Below are positions 7,213 through 15,370 of a stretch of DNA of 26,166 nucleotides, piece by piece. Under the pieces are notes generated by a model. That model saw nothing but the letters and a program-made list of their open reading frames with translations. It searched no databases and had not been told where the DNA came from. The first letter of the stretch is position 1. Each line of letters opens with the position of its first letter. Source of the DNA: CAYNYF01 sp964401385. Lineage in GTDB: Bacteria > Planctomycetota > Phycisphaerae > SM23-33. Both the position numbers and the translations under genes were made by a program. The stretch spans positions 1 through 26,166 of the forward strand of contig CAYNYF010000061.1 in NCBI GenBank assembly GCA_964401385.1, read 5' to 3'.

Positions 7213-7629
7213 TCAGGCGGGCTCAAACGCGGCAATCGTATGTCGGACCTGCGGCCGGGCGCCGTCGGGAACCACCACCGCGACGACGTCGAACCGGACG
7301 GCGTAATCGGCCGCGTCCCGACCGGCCAAGTAGTCGCGGGCCACCCGCGCGAGCTGCCGCCGCTTGCGGGCGTCGATGGCCGATTCCGGATCGACGTAGG
7401 CGTCGCTGCTTCGGGTCTTGACCTCCACGAAGGCAATCGTCCCGGACCCGCTTGCGGCGGCAGATGGGTCCAGCGCGATGATGTCCGCCTCGCCGGAAGG
7501 ACAGCGGAAATTGCGAGCGAGAATCTTGTAGCCCTTGCCCCTGAGGCAGCGAACGGCGAGGGTTTCCCCCCGGCGTCCCAGACGGCCGTCCGACCTGCCA
7601 GGCGACCTACCCCGCCGAAACGGCCACAC
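7213..7629 (-). CDS. yraN: UPF0102 (YraN) endonuclease-like protein
   Basis: A 138-residue protein with the UPF0102 signature: GRRGETLAVRCLRGKGYKIL at the start, then FRCPSGEADIIALD (GEAD at 46-49), FVEVKTR (about 68-73) and a basic helix ARKRRQLARVARDYL. GEAD and EVK form the restriction-endonuclease-like active site, which places it near Holliday-junction-resolvase-type nucleases, although its substrate in cells is not settled. In many bacteria it neighbours rplS/trmD, as here: only three bases separate its ATG (7629) from the rplS stop. Confidence 0.9.
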   Translation of the reverse strand: MWPFRRGRSPGRSDGRLGRRGETLAVRCLRGKGYKILARNFRCPSGEADIIALDPSAAASGSGTIAFVEVKTRSSDAYVDPESAIDARKRRQLARVARDYLAGRDAADYAVRFDVVAVVVPDGARPQVRHTIAAFEPA

Positions 7630-7632
7630 GGC

Positions 7633-8145
7633 TTACCCCCCTTCGTCTTGCTGGTCCGCCGCCGGCGCTTCGTCGCCGGCTGGTTCGACGTTCTTGTCGG
7701 CAGCCCCCCGGGCCGCGCCCGCGCCGCCCTTGGGCGCGAGTTCGCGCAGCCGGGTGGCCCTGCCGACGCGGTTCCGCAGGTAGTACAGCTTGGACCGCCG
7801 CGTCCGACCCCTGCGGACCACCTCCACGCCCATCAGGTTTGGGCCGTGCAGCGGGAATGTCCGCTCGACGCCCTCGCCGTCGACGATCCGCCGCACCGTG
7901 AACGTCCCGGAGACGCCCCCACCTTCGTGTCGCACCCGCGACTTGCCGTCCTCGTCGGCGGAGCGTTGCCGACGACCGGACCGGCGACGCCGGATGACGG
8001 TGCCGCGGAAGACCTGAATCCGTTCCTTCTCGCCTTCGACGATCCTTACCGAGACGTTGACCGTATCGCCGACGTGGAAGTCTGGAATGTCCTCGTCCTT
8101 CTTCAGCGACTTGGCGGCCGCTTTTCTGAGCAGTTCCTGGTTCAC
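7633..8145 (-). CDS. rplS: 50S ribosomal protein L19, with an internal insertion and acidic tail
   Basis: The L19 core is clear: PDFHVGDTVNVSVRIVEGEK, RIQVFRGTVIRRR, GGGVSGTFTVRRI, GVERTFPLHGPN, and RRSKLYYLRNRVGRATRL. L19 lies at the 30S-50S interface. At 170 residues it is much longer than the usual 115-130. About 20 extra residues (55-74, charged, RSGRR through VRHE) interrupt the loop between RRR and GGG. About 35 Ala/Asp/Glu-rich residues follow the normal C-terminus. The start is GTG at 8145, which overlaps the trmD stop as GTGA (8142-8145). GGGAGAAG upstream is a good ribosome site. The coupling to trmD matches the common rpsP-trmD-rplS order. Confidence 0.95.
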   Translation of the reverse strand: MNQELLRKAAAKSLKKDEDIPDFHVGDTVNVSVRIVEGEKERIQVFRGTVIRRRRSGRRQRSADEDGKSRVRHEGGGVSGTFTVRRIVDGEGVERTFPLHGPNLMGVEVVRRGRTRRSKLYYLRNRVGRATRLRELAPKGGAGAARGAADKNVEPAGDEAPAADQQDEGG

Positions 8146-8897
8146 GAATCTTCTCCCAATCGGTCCCCGCAGGGCTGTCGCCGGGGGGACCGCTGCCCAT
8201 TCTGCTGCAAATACTTTTCCCAGAGGTCCGGTCGGCGGAGCCGGGTCCGCTCGGCCGCCTGCTCCGCGCGCCAGGCGGCGATTTTGGCATGATCGCCGCT
8301 GACCAGCACCTCCGGCACGCACATTCCGTGAAACTCCCTCGGTCGGGTGTACTGCGGATACTCCAGCAAACCCATGCTGAAGGAATCTTCGGTTACGCTC
8401 TCGGGCGTTCCCACGGCCCCGCGCTGGAGGCGAACCACCGCGTCCAGCACGGCCATGGCGGGGATCTCACCGCCGGAGAGCACAAAGTCGCCCAGGCTGA
8501 TCTCCACGTCGGCCAGGGCGATTCGAATTCGCTCGTCGAAGCCTTCGTAGTGCCCGGCCACGAGGATCAGCCGCTGCTCGCGGGCGAGCTGCTCGGCCGC
8601 TTCCTGGTCCAGCCGGCGTCCCTGCGGGCTGAGCAGGACAATCAGGCCCGGCGCTTCGGCCTCGCCCTGCACGAGCTGGACGGCGTCGAAGACCGGCCCG
8701 CACATCATCACCATGCCGTGCCCGCCGCCGAAGGGGGCGTCATCCACGCTCCGATACCGGTCGGTGGCGAAGTCCCGGATGTTGGTCACGTGGACCTCGA
8801 CCACGCCGGCGGCGACGGCCCGGCCGACGATGCCGGACGACAGCACCGGCGCGAACATCTCCGGAAACAACGTCAGGATATCGATCCGCATCGCCAT
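8142..8897 (-). CDS. trmD: tRNA (guanine37-N1)-methyltransferase TrmD
   Basis: TrmD methylates G37 of tRNAs with SAM and keeps the reading frame. The 251-residue protein has the trefoil-knot motifs: the N-terminal MRIDILTLFPEMF, then YRSVDDAPFGGGHGMVM, LLSPQGRRLDQ, LILVAGHYEGFDERI and ISLGDFVLSGGE, the knot that holds SAM. The C-terminal YPQYTRPREFHGMCVPEVLVSGDH region recognises tRNA. Two ATGs, at 8897 and 8891, give MAMRIDI or MRIDI, and neither has a good Shine-Dalgarno site. It follows rpsP by 74 bases and overlaps rplS by four. Confidence 0.97.
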   Translation of the reverse strand: MAMRIDILTLFPEMFAPVLSSGIVGRAVAAGVVEVHVTNIRDFATDRYRSVDDAPFGGGHGMVMMCGPVFDAVQLVQGEAEAPGLIVLLSPQGRRLDQEAAEQLAREQRLILVAGHYEGFDERIRIALADVEISLGDFVLSGGEIPAMAVLDAVVRLQRGAVGTPESVTEDSFSMGLLEYPQYTRPREFHGMCVPEVLVSGDHAKIAAWRAEQAAERTRLRRPDLWEKYLQQNGQRSPRRQPCGDRLGEDS

Positions 8898-8971
8898 CGT
8901 GACACAACAACGCCGCCGGCGGAACCTTTCGGAGCCTATGGACGCCTGCGCCGCACAACGACCGGCGCCGG

Positions 8972-9229
8972 CTAGCCCTTCACGGCGATGCCATGCCGCA
9001 GGAGAAGGTCGCGCACCGTCTTTGTCGGCTCGGCCCCCACGCCGAGCCAGTGCTCGATCCGATCGCGCTTCAGCGAGGCCTGCTGATCGGGCGACTTCGA
9101 GGCCGGATCGTACCAGCCCAGCTCCTCCAGCACGCGCCCGTCACGCGGGCGACGGGCGTCGACCGCGGTAATGCGGTAGAAGCTGCGATGCCGCCGGCCG
9201 AATCTCTTCAGTCGTAACTTAACTGCCAC
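8972..9229 (-). CDS. rpsP: 30S ribosomal protein S16
   Basis: The 85-residue product reads (M)AVKLRLKRFGRRHRSFYRI, then a DARRPRDGRVLEELGWYDP loop and the DRIEHWLGVGAEPTKTVRDL helix, all typical of S16, an early 30S assembly protein. The start is GTG at 9229: it gives the standard AVKLRLKR beginning, and GGAG lies nine bases upstream at 9239-9242. A GTG at 9244 would add five residues but would place that GGAG inside the gene. It is the first gene of the rpsP-trmD-rplS-yraN unit. Confidence 0.96.
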   Translation of the reverse strand: MAVKLRLKRFGRRHRSFYRITAVDARRPRDGRVLEELGWYDPASKSPDQQASLKRDRIEHWLGVGAEPTKTVRDLLLRHGIAVKG

Positions 9230-9302
9230 AGACTCTATCTCCACACACTCAAGAATCTTATGCGATGCGCCTCCGCGTCGGACGGCGCACGCAGGTCGTC
9301 AC

Positions 9303-9330
9303 ATTCTATCAGGGCCGCGGCTCTTGACAA
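9303..9330 (-). promoter_or_regulatory. promoter of the rpsP-trmD-rplS unit
   Basis: On the minus strand TTGTCA (9325-9330) and TAGAAT (9303-9308) are separated by 16 nt. Transcription would begin near 9296, leaving a leader of about 67 nt with GGAG before the GTG of rpsP. No known riboswitch fold was recognised in the leader. Confidence 0.6.
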
Positions 9331-9444
9331 GACCTTTTTGCCGGCCGGGGCGGGCAGGGCCGCCGGGCAGGCGTGAACTCCCCCACCGGCCGTCCACACG
9401 GACGCTCGCCCAGTCACACTTCGCAAACAATCCCTCTGACGAGC

Positions 9445-10497
9445 TTAGACTTGGTCCTCGTCGGACTCCAGGGTCTCCTTGAGCCGGTCGATGTTCTCCA
9501 GGTAGACGGCGGTGCCCCGGGCGACGACGGTGAGCGGATCGTCGGCCAGGCGCACGTCCAGGCCGGTGGCGTTGGAGATGACCGTGTCGATGCCGCGGAG
9601 CAGGGCGGCGCCTCCGGCCAGGCAGATGCCGTTGTCGACCAGGTCGGCCGCCAGCTCCGGTTGGGCCTTTTCCAGCGTCCGCAACACGCAATCGATGATC
9701 GCCCCCACGGGCTCGCGCATGGCCTCGCGGACCTCCTCGGAGGAGATCAGCGTCTTTCTGGGCAGGCCGGAGATCATGTCCCGCCCGCGGACCTCCATGG
9801 TTATTTCCTGCTCCAGCGGGGCGGCCGAGCCGATCTCGAGCTTGATCCGCTCGGAGGTCTGCTCGCCGATCATCAGGTTGTAGGTGCGCTTCATGTGGGC
9901 GGCAATGGCTTCGTCCATGTCGTCGCCGGCGATGCGGATCGACTCGCAGACGCTGATGTCGCCGATGGAAATAATGGCGACTTCCGTGGTGCCCCCGCCG
10001 ATGTCCACGATCAGCGAGGCCGTCGGGTCCATGATGGGCAGCCCCGCGCCGATGGCCGCGGCCATGGGCTCCTCCACCAGGTACACGCGTCGCCCGCCGG
10101 CGCGTTCGGCCGAGTTCAGAACGGCGCGCTTCTCCACGGCGGTGATGCCGGAGGGGATGGAGATCACCACCCGCGGCTTCATCAGCAAGCGGCGGCGATG
10201 CACCTTGCGGATGAAATAGGACAGCATCGCCTCGGTAATATCGAAATCGGCGATGACGCCGTCCTTCATCGGGCGGATGGCGCTGATGGAGCCGGGCGTC
10301 TTGCCCAGCATCTCCTTCGCCGCCAGACCCACGGCGTTGCCGTTCTGAAGCACCCTGTTGGTGCCCCGCCGGACCGCCACTACCGACGGCTCGTTCAGCA
10401 CCACGCCCTGTCCGCGCACGCACACCAGCGTGTTGCACGTGCCCAGGTCGATACCCATGTCCGTCGAGAACATCCCGAGGATGGAATCGAAAATCAT
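9445..10497 (-). CDS. mreB: rod shape-determining protein MreB
   Basis: The 350-residue actin-fold protein has the phosphate-1 motif MGIDLGTCNTLV (Asp17), VISIPSGITAVEKRAV, phosphate-2 in LIVDIGGGTTEVAIIS, and the adenosine motif CLAGGAALLRGID. The sequence GDISVCESIRIAGDDMDEAI is characteristic of MreB rather than other actin relatives. It polymerises along the inner membrane to guide wall synthesis and cell shape. ATG at 10497 gives a standard start. A TTG two codons earlier has AAGGA at better spacing. Upstream on the same strand lie a small membrane protein and a coiled-coil protein, and no ordinary mreC or mreD follows. Downstream, 215 bases lead to the rpsP gene, which has its own promoter. 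Confidence 0.97.
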   Translation of the reverse strand: MIFDSILGMFSTDMGIDLGTCNTLVCVRGQGVVLNEPSVVAVRRGTNRVLQNGNAVGLAAKEMLGKTPGSISAIRPMKDGVIADFDITEAMLSYFIRKVHRRRLLMKPRVVISIPSGITAVEKRAVLNSAERAGGRRVYLVEEPMAAAIGAGLPIMDPTASLIVDIGGGTTEVAIISIGDISVCESIRIAGDDMDEAIAAHMKRTYNLMIGEQTSERIKLEIGSAAPLEQEITMEVRGRDMISGLPRKTLISSEEVREAMREPVGAIIDCVLRTLEKAQPELAADLVDNGICLAGGAALLRGIDTVISNATGLDVRLADDPLTVVARGTAVYLENIDRLKETLESDEDQV

Positions 10498-10707
10498 GGC
10501 CAAGCCATCCTTACGAAGCGATCAAAGAGGACAACTTCCCGGACCTCTGGACCCCGTGCCCCGCCAGGGACGGCGGGTCGGGCTCAAAGTATCTCGCTCT
10601 GGTGGCCTTGCGACGGGCGGTCGTTTACGTCCAGCCCGACCGGATTGACCACTGCAACCCGCCTTGGCCGAAAAACTCGGAAATATGTCGGCAACTCAAA
10701 CGACTGC
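10498..10707 (-). other. 210-bp spacer between the small membrane gene and mreB
   Basis: There is no convincing coding sequence here. It contains a short hairpin, CCCGCC/GGCGGG at 10560-10577 with loop AGGGAC, which could attenuate transcription into mreB, but it has no T run. A possible TTGTCC -35-like element lies close to mreB without a clear -10. Confidence 0.4.
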
Positions 10708-10902
10708 CTACATCGAGGGCAGTCCCTTGGTTTTGCCCGTGAAGATCTCCTGGAACGTCATGCCGTACGTCGCCATCAGGTCGTGCAGCACGATCCCGAT
10801 GGTCACGCCGAGCAGGAGGATTGCCAGGATCAGCAGAACCGTATACACGTCCGGTTGGGGCTTGACCCTCACCACCGGAACCTGGGGAGACATTGCGCTC
10901 AT
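10708..10902 (-). CDS. small single-pass membrane protein (64 aa)
   Basis: MSAMSPQVPVVRVKPQPD is followed by one strong hydrophobic helix (YTVLLILAILLLGVTIGIVL, about residues 20-39) and a short tail with MTFQEIFTGKTKG. A perfect AAGGAG lies seven bases before the ATG at 10902, which makes this a well-supported small gene. It starts 13 bases after the end of the coiled-coil gene, and its Shine-Dalgarno site abuts that stop, so the two are cotranscribed. I do not recognise the family. Given its place between a coiled-coil envelope protein and mreB, a structural role in the membrane is plausible but inferred. Confidence 0.8.
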   Translation of the reverse strand: MSAMSPQVPVVRVKPQPDVYTVLLILAILLLGVTIGIVLHDLMATYGMTFQEIFTGKTKGLPSM

Positions 10903-10915
10903 GCGAGAACTCCTT

Positions 10916-11770
10916 TCACTCCTCTTCCAGGCTGGTGGTGGCCTTGTCGCCCTGCTTGGCGTCGAGCTGGGAGTCGACGAGGATGCCCGAACATGCCGAG
11001 GCGTTGACCAGCTCGACCTGCAAGTGGGCGACAAACTGATCTTCGCGGTAGAGGATGAACTGCATGCCCTTCTTGACGCCGTCGACGGAGCCGACGTTCA
11101 GGCTGGCGATGTCCTTGCTGACGGCGGTGACCGTCCCCTCGATCTTCGGCAGCTTCGCCTGGGGTCGGGCCGCCACGGTCGCGACCCCGGCCTCCTGGAG
11201 ACGCTTGAGCTGGGCCCGCAGGTCCCTCAGTTCGTCGTCCTTCTGGGCGACCTGCTCTTCCAGCACCTGCCTGGCCCGCGTCAGCAGGCCGAGTTCCAGA
11301 AGGTGTTTTTCGATGTCGGCGTGCGCCTTGCGGAGCTGGTCGTTCAGGGCAATGTCGGCGGCGCGCTGCATCTTCAGTTCCCGACCCTGGGCGCCGTTCA
11401 GCGCCAACGCCTGCTTCAGCGCGTTTTGGAGTTCGGTTTCGTTGGCGGTCAGGCCGTCGATGGTTCTCTGTTTGTCGTCGATCTGTCTCTGAAGGTCGCC
11501 CATCCGCGCCAGCTTGGCGTCCGTGTCCGTACGGAACCTTCCGGCGATGGTGTCGGCCGCCCGCTTCTGGCTGTCGGCCTCCTGCCGCCAGACGTCGGCG
11601 ACCATTTCCTCGTGTCGCGTCTTGGCGTCGGCGAGCTTGCGCGCGGCCTGCTCAGCTTCGAACGCCTTCTTCCAGTTGCCAGGGGTGACCGCTTGTTGAA
11701 TGAAGATCGGACATGCCAACAGCACCAACCCGACCAGGACCACAACACAGATCTTCGTCAAGGTACCCAA
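10916..11770 (-). CDS. membrane-anchored coiled-coil protein with MreC-like C-terminal domain
   Basis: The 284-residue protein starts with a hydrophobic segment (KICVVVLVGLVLLACPIF); its VLLAC could also be a lipobox with Cys20. Residues about 35-205 are charged and heptad-like, predicting a long coiled coil rich in Ala, Gln, Arg and Glu. The final 75 residues contain KIEGTVTAVSKDIASLNVGS, then VDGVKKGMQFILYR, with beta-strand periodicity resembling the small beta domains of MreC. TTG at 11770 is the start, supported by GGAAGGAG eight bases upstream. With the small membrane protein and mreB downstream it may fill the place of MreC. That is inference from order and architecture, since direct MreC homology is weak by eye. 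Confidence 0.75.
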   Translation of the reverse strand: MGTLTKICVVVLVGLVLLACPIFIQQAVTPGNWKKAFEAEQAARKLADAKTRHEEMVADVWRQEADSQKRAADTIAGRFRTDTDAKLARMGDLQRQIDDKQRTIDGLTANETELQNALKQALALNGAQGRELKMQRAADIALNDQLRKAHADIEKHLLELGLLTRARQVLEEQVAQKDDELRDLRAQLKRLQEAGVATVAARPQAKLPKIEGTVTAVSKDIASLNVGSVDGVKKGMQFILYREDQFVAHLQVELVNASACSGILVDSQLDAKQGDKATTSLEEE

Positions 11771-12182
11771 GGATGCTTCTCCTTCCGGAGCTTACAACAC
11801 TTCTCGGATGGGCCTTCCGCCGCGGCTGCCGGACGCCTCCGGCGGATTCGCCGCCGACAGCCCGCAGCCGCCGAAAAGCCTTTGTTCCGTCGCCGGGGTA
11901 GTAGGCATAAAGTATTAAACTGTTCTCGGCCGCAAACCCACACCGCAGCCGCGGCGATTCTTATCCCTGCCGCCGGTCAAGTCAAGAGAATTTCCGCCTT
12001 CCCGATTTGCCCGCCCCCTGCCGGCGCCGGCGAGCCGGGCACCGCGGGGCGGGGTCTCCGCCACGGCCCCATGGCCGCGGCAGGCCCGCCGAGCCGGTCA
12101 GTCCTTGACGCCGGTCGCAGCGCCAGAATCTTATCCGGCCGCGGGCCCGGTGGCAGGCTACGGGGCAGGCTGGGTGGCCGGC
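11771..12182. other. 412-bp intergenic region with a promoter but no gene
   Basis: The stretch lies downstream of the HEAT lipoprotein and upstream of the coiled-coil gene, both on the minus strand. No plausible ORF was seen on either strand. It contains the promoter at 11958-11985, an AT-rich patch at 11905-11922, and GC-rich self-complementary sequence around 12020-12090 that could form terminator-like structure for the upstream gene. The predicted leader of about 180 nt for the coiled-coil gene is long. Confidence 0.5.
11958..11985 (-). promoter_or_regulatory. likely promoter of the coiled-coil/mreB unit
   Basis: On the minus strand TTGACT (11980-11985) and TAAGAA (11958-11963) are 16 nt apart. 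Transcription would start near 11951. A weaker alternative (TTTGCG, 16 nt, TACTTT) lies at 11909-11936. Confidence 0.4.
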
Positions 12183-13406
12183 TCAGTCGACCGGCTCCAG
12201 CACAGGTTGGATCACGTCCAGCGCAGGTACGATCGCCGGCTGCGTGGCTGGCTCAGTGGCCGGCTGCGTGGCCGGCTCTGTGGCGGGCTCGGCCGCGGGC
12301 TGCGTGGTCGGTTCCGTAGCCGGCTGCGTCTCCGGCAGCTCCGGCGGCGCCACCGGGGCCGCCGGCCTGTGCCGCGGGGGCCGGTAGTCCGCCAACAGCA
12401 GCAGGATCGACTGGCACGCCGCAACACGGACCGACCCATCGGCCGAAGACATCAGCGGGTGAAGCTCGGAGATGGCGTCGGTGTTGTTCATGCGCCCCAG
12501 GGCAAGCACCGCGAGCGTCTGCAAATTGGAGATCTCGCCGGGGCGGATGCCGGCCTTTCCGCGGCGAGCGACGCGCAGCACTCGCTCCGGCTTGACGGCC
12601 GCCTGCAACGCTAGATCATACCCGCTCGCGTCGTTCAGCCGCGCCAAGCTTCCGGCGGCGGCCATCCGCACGGCCGGGTCCTCCCGGCGATTCCTCATCA
12701 GCCTCCCAAGAAAGGACACCGCCCCCGCCCCGCGCACCCGGCCGAGCCCCTGCACCGCGATGATCTGATCCTCGATGAACTGACTCTTGGTGAATGCCCG
12801 CAACAGGGCGATGCAGCGTGCATCCCCCAGCGCCGCCAACGCCTCGACCACCTGCAACTGCACCACCGGGTCGCGGTCGTCGCGGCGGAGGTTCTCCAGC
12901 GGGGCCTCCGCCGCCGGCTCTCCCAGCCGGCCCATGACCATCGCCGCCGTCGCCCGCACCCACTTGTCATCGCGGTAAAACAGGAGTCTGCCCAGCTCCT
13001 TGGTGTAGCTGGTCTCCCCCACCTGGTGGAGGGCGTAAACGACGGCGCAGAGGAGCTTGGGGGGGGTGGTGCTGTCTTTAGCCATGGCCAGAAGCAGCGG
13101 CCTGGCGGGTTCGTAACGCACGTCCCCGATGGCCATGGCGGCGGCAAACCGGACCGGCACGTGCTCGTCCTGCAAGCCCCGCATCAGCAGTTTTCCGCCC
13201 TCACGGCCTTCGCTGGCCGCCAGGGCCTCCAGGGCCTTGGTCCGCACCTGCGGATCGGGCCCTTCGGCCATCCGGCGAAGCTTGGCTTGAGCGTCCTGAT
13301 AGTCCTGAGCGAAGTCCGCCTGTGGGGTCTTGCAGCCGGTTAGAACGCTCACCGACAGAGCACACAGGCAAGCCCATAAGCACCAGCAAGCCGAGGAATG
13401 GTTCAT
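12183..13406 (-). CDS. HEAT-repeat lipoprotein with Pro/Thr/Glu tail
   Basis: The 407-residue protein begins with a lipoprotein signal whose lipobox VLTGC places the modified residue at Cys25. Residues about 40-330 are consecutive HEAT/PBS-lyase-type helical pairs, with repeated patterns such as VRTKALEALAAS, VPVRFAAAMAIGDV, KWVRATAAMVMGRLG and PAVRMAAAGSLARL. These make a curved scaffold for binding other proteins. From about 356 the chain becomes a spacer of four-residue units (EPAT, QPAT), which is typical of exported linkers. Its ATG overlaps the lnt stop as ATGA (13403-13406), linking the lipoprotein with the enzyme that acylates lipoproteins. The binding partner is unknown. Confidence 0.85.
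   Translation of the reverse strand: MNHSSACWCLWACLCALSVSVLTGCKTPQADFAQDYQDAQAKLRRMAEGPDPQVRTKALEALAASEGREGGKLLMRGLQDEHVPVRFAAAMAIGDVRYEPARPLLLAMAKDSTTPPKLLCAVVYALHQVGETSYTKELGRLLFYRDDKWVRATAAMVMGRLGEPAAEAPLENLRRDDRDPVVQLQVVEALAALGDARCIALLRAFTKSQFIEDQIIAVQGLGRVRGAGAVSFLGRLMRNRREDPAVRMAAAGSLARLNDASGYDLALQAAVKPERVLRVARRGKAGIRPGEISNLQTLAVLALGRMNNTDAISELHPLMSSADGSVRVAACQSILLLLADYRPPRHRPAAPVAPPELPETQPATEPTTQPAAEPATEPATQPATEPATQPAIVPALDVIQPVLEPVD
12234..12335 (-). repeat. coding tandem repeat (EPAT/QPAT units)
   Basis: About eight copies of a 12-base unit encode Pro-Ala-Thr-Glu/Gln near the C-terminus of the HEAT lipoprotein. Copies differ at third positions and in some residues (PTTQ, PAAE), so the array is degenerate rather than newly expanded. 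Length variation between strains is likely. Confidence 0.7.
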
Positions 13407-15247
13407 GCTTTGAGATCCTTATCGTCTCTCGCCCGCGGTCGTGTCAGCGCCAGACCGACGACCCCCGCGGCGGTGATCACACAAATAGCCAGCGCAAAGA
13501 CATCGCCTATACGACTGTATACAGAAACCCTATCGTCCACAACCGTTTGGGCGACTAGATTTCCCCCGACCATTTTCCGGCGCCGCCCCCGCCGGACGCA
13601 GCCGACCAGCCGGCCGTTGGAATCGACGTGGGCGCTGATGCCGGTATTGACCGCCCGCACCACCGGCACGCGGTTCTCCACCGCCCGGAAGCGGTACTGC
13701 GCCAAGTGCTGATCCAGCTCGGTGGAGGCGTGTGTGATCTCGTCGCCGGCGAAGATATATTTCCGGCCCTGGTAGACGAACCAGCCGTCGTTGGAGAGGT
13801 TGATCAGCAGGTCGATCCGCTTTTGTCCGTCCTGCACCGCCAGCCGCCGACACACCCTGGCAAAGACTCCCTCGTAACAGATGGGCACGGCGAAGCGCCA
13901 GTACCCCTGTCCCCCGCGCTTGGCCAGCTCGAAGCGCACCCGGTTGGTCCCCGGGTCCAGTTGCGGCATCACCTCCGGGACGAAACGTCGAAGGAGCCGG
14001 TGCAGGGCGGGCCAGCCTTTCCGGAACGGCACGTACTCGCTGAACGGAACCAGATGCATCTTGTCGTAGCGGTCGCGGAGACGGAGCTGGCCTTTTTCGT
14101 CCAGATCCAACAGCAGGGCGGAATTACATCGCAGCTCGTCGTCCCGGAGCGAGGGCATGCCCGCCCCGGCCAGCAGCGGGCATTTCAGGTCCCGGATCAA
14201 GCCCTGAAGGCGGTGCAGGCTGCGGTGGTAGGTGAGAATGATCTCCCGCTCGTCCGGGGTGTACAGCGGCGTCGAGCCGCCCGCCCGGACCGCGTCGGGG
14301 TCCAGGCCCAGCCAGTATGCGGGGTTCATGTCGCGCAGGCCCAGCATGCTCTCCGGCCAGACCGCCAGATCCAGGCCGGCGCCCTTGAACTGCTCGGCCT
14401 CGTGCAGGTGCTGGCTGAAGATTCTCTCGCTCGAGGCCCCCTCGTGGACCAGCGAGATGGGAAAGGCCAGTTGCTCCAGGCCGATTCGTGGCCCCGGGCG
14501 GGTAGTCTGCTGATTGAGGCGATAGGTCCCGTAAACCAGCAGGACCGCGGCCATCGCGGCGGTTGCGCCCACGGCCGTGGCGATCAGCCGCGTCCACCGG
14601 GCGCCGCGCCGGTTCCGGACGAAAAGCGGCTGCATCAGGGCGTCGATGACGGCGCCGTTGACCATCGCCACGAAAAAGGAAACGCCATACTGCCCGGTCA
14701 GGTCGGCGATCTGGATCAGCCGGGTGCGGTCGTACTGGCTGTGTGCCAGGTAAAACCAGGGAAACCCGCTCAGGGCGAAGGCCCGGGCGTACTCCAGCGC
14801 CACCCAGATTGTCGGCAGCGCCAGCCACATCGGCCAGCCCCGGCGAAACGCCGCCCGCAGCACCGCGCCGGCGACGAGCCAGTACGCCCCCAGGTAGATG
14901 ATCAGCAGCAGGTACCCCAGCAGCGTGATCCAGGTGATCCAATACAGCCCGAGCGCCCAGAACACCACGCCGGCCAGGTACGCCCACAGCAGCGCCCAGC
15001 CGGTCCTGCGCCCGACCGCGACGGCCAGGCCGAACGGCACCAGCGCGACGTAGGCCAGATACCAGCAGTCGTACGGGGCAAAGCTCACCAGCAGCAGCAC
15101 GCTGCTGAGCAGGCTCATCAGCAGCACGCTCCACCGCCGGCGGATGTCCAGCCGGGCCCGGAAGAGCTGGGGGGGAGCGTCCTCATCCAAGGCGGCGATG
15201 TCGGCCTTGAGCTTGTCCGGGTTCAGGGCGTGACGGCGCTTGGTCAC
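13403..15247 (-). CDS. lnt: apolipoprotein N-acyltransferase
   Basis: Lnt adds the third acyl chain to the N-terminal Cys of lipoproteins in the inner membrane. The 614-residue protein has about 40 cytoplasmic residues, then membrane helices to about 240 including SFAPYDCWYLAYVALVPFG and LSGFPWFYLAHSQ. A nitrilase-like periplasmic domain follows with the catalytic triad Glu299 (VWPES), Lys396 (RYDKMHLVPFSEYVP) and Cys457 (PICYEG). A last membrane helix lies near 590 (IGDVFALAICVITAAGVVGL). It is about 100 residues longer than the E. coli enzyme, from the N-terminal extension and loops around 305-335. The start is GTG at 15247 with GGAGG seven bases upstream. The HEAT lipoprotein follows with a four-base overlap. 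Confidence 0.95.
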   Translation of the reverse strand: MTKRRHALNPDKLKADIAALDEDAPPQLFRARLDIRRRWSVLLMSLLSSVLLLVSFAPYDCWYLAYVALVPFGLAVAVGRRTGWALLWAYLAGVVFWALGLYWITWITLLGYLLLIIYLGAYWLVAGAVLRAAFRRGWPMWLALPTIWVALEYARAFALSGFPWFYLAHSQYDRTRLIQIADLTGQYGVSFFVAMVNGAVIDALMQPLFVRNRRGARWTRLIATAVGATAAMAAVLLVYGTYRLNQQTTRPGPRIGLEQLAFPISLVHEGASSERIFSQHLHEAEQFKGAGLDLAVWPESMLGLRDMNPAYWLGLDPDAVRAGGSTPLYTPDEREIILTYHRSLHRLQGLIRDLKCPLLAGAGMPSLRDDELRCNSALLLDLDEKGQLRLRDRYDKMHLVPFSEYVPFRKGWPALHRLLRRFVPEVMPQLDPGTNRVRFELAKRGGQGYWRFAVPICYEGVFARVCRRLAVQDGQKRIDLLINLSNDGWFVYQGRKYIFAGDEITHASTELDQHLAQYRFRAVENRVPVVRAVNTGISAHVDSNGRLVGCVRRGRRRKMVGGNLVAQTVVDDRVSVYSRIGDVFALAICVITAAGVVGLALTRPRARDDKDLKA

Positions 15248-15370
15248 CTGCTGGCCTCCGCGTCCCGGACGGCGATATCCTTTGAACGAGCGAACATCGG
15301 ATGCATATTGTGGCCCGCCTCGCCGGGCCGGTCAAGGCAGATCCGGCCGGAGGGGCCTCCGACCAGGCAC

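Noticed and set aside
7923..7984. L19 insertion considered as an intein or mobile insertion
   Set aside because: At about 20 residues it is far too short for an intein, lacks splice residues and keeps the frame. A lineage-specific loop is simpler.
9230..9302. Structured regulatory leader in front of rpsP
   Set aside because: The leader is about 67 nt and shows only short GC pairings. Nothing matches a known ribosomal-protein leader by eye.
12234..12335. Short regular repeats considered as a CRISPR or intergenic satellite
   Set aside because: Units are 12 bases with no spacers and are in frame inside the HEAT lipoprotein tail.
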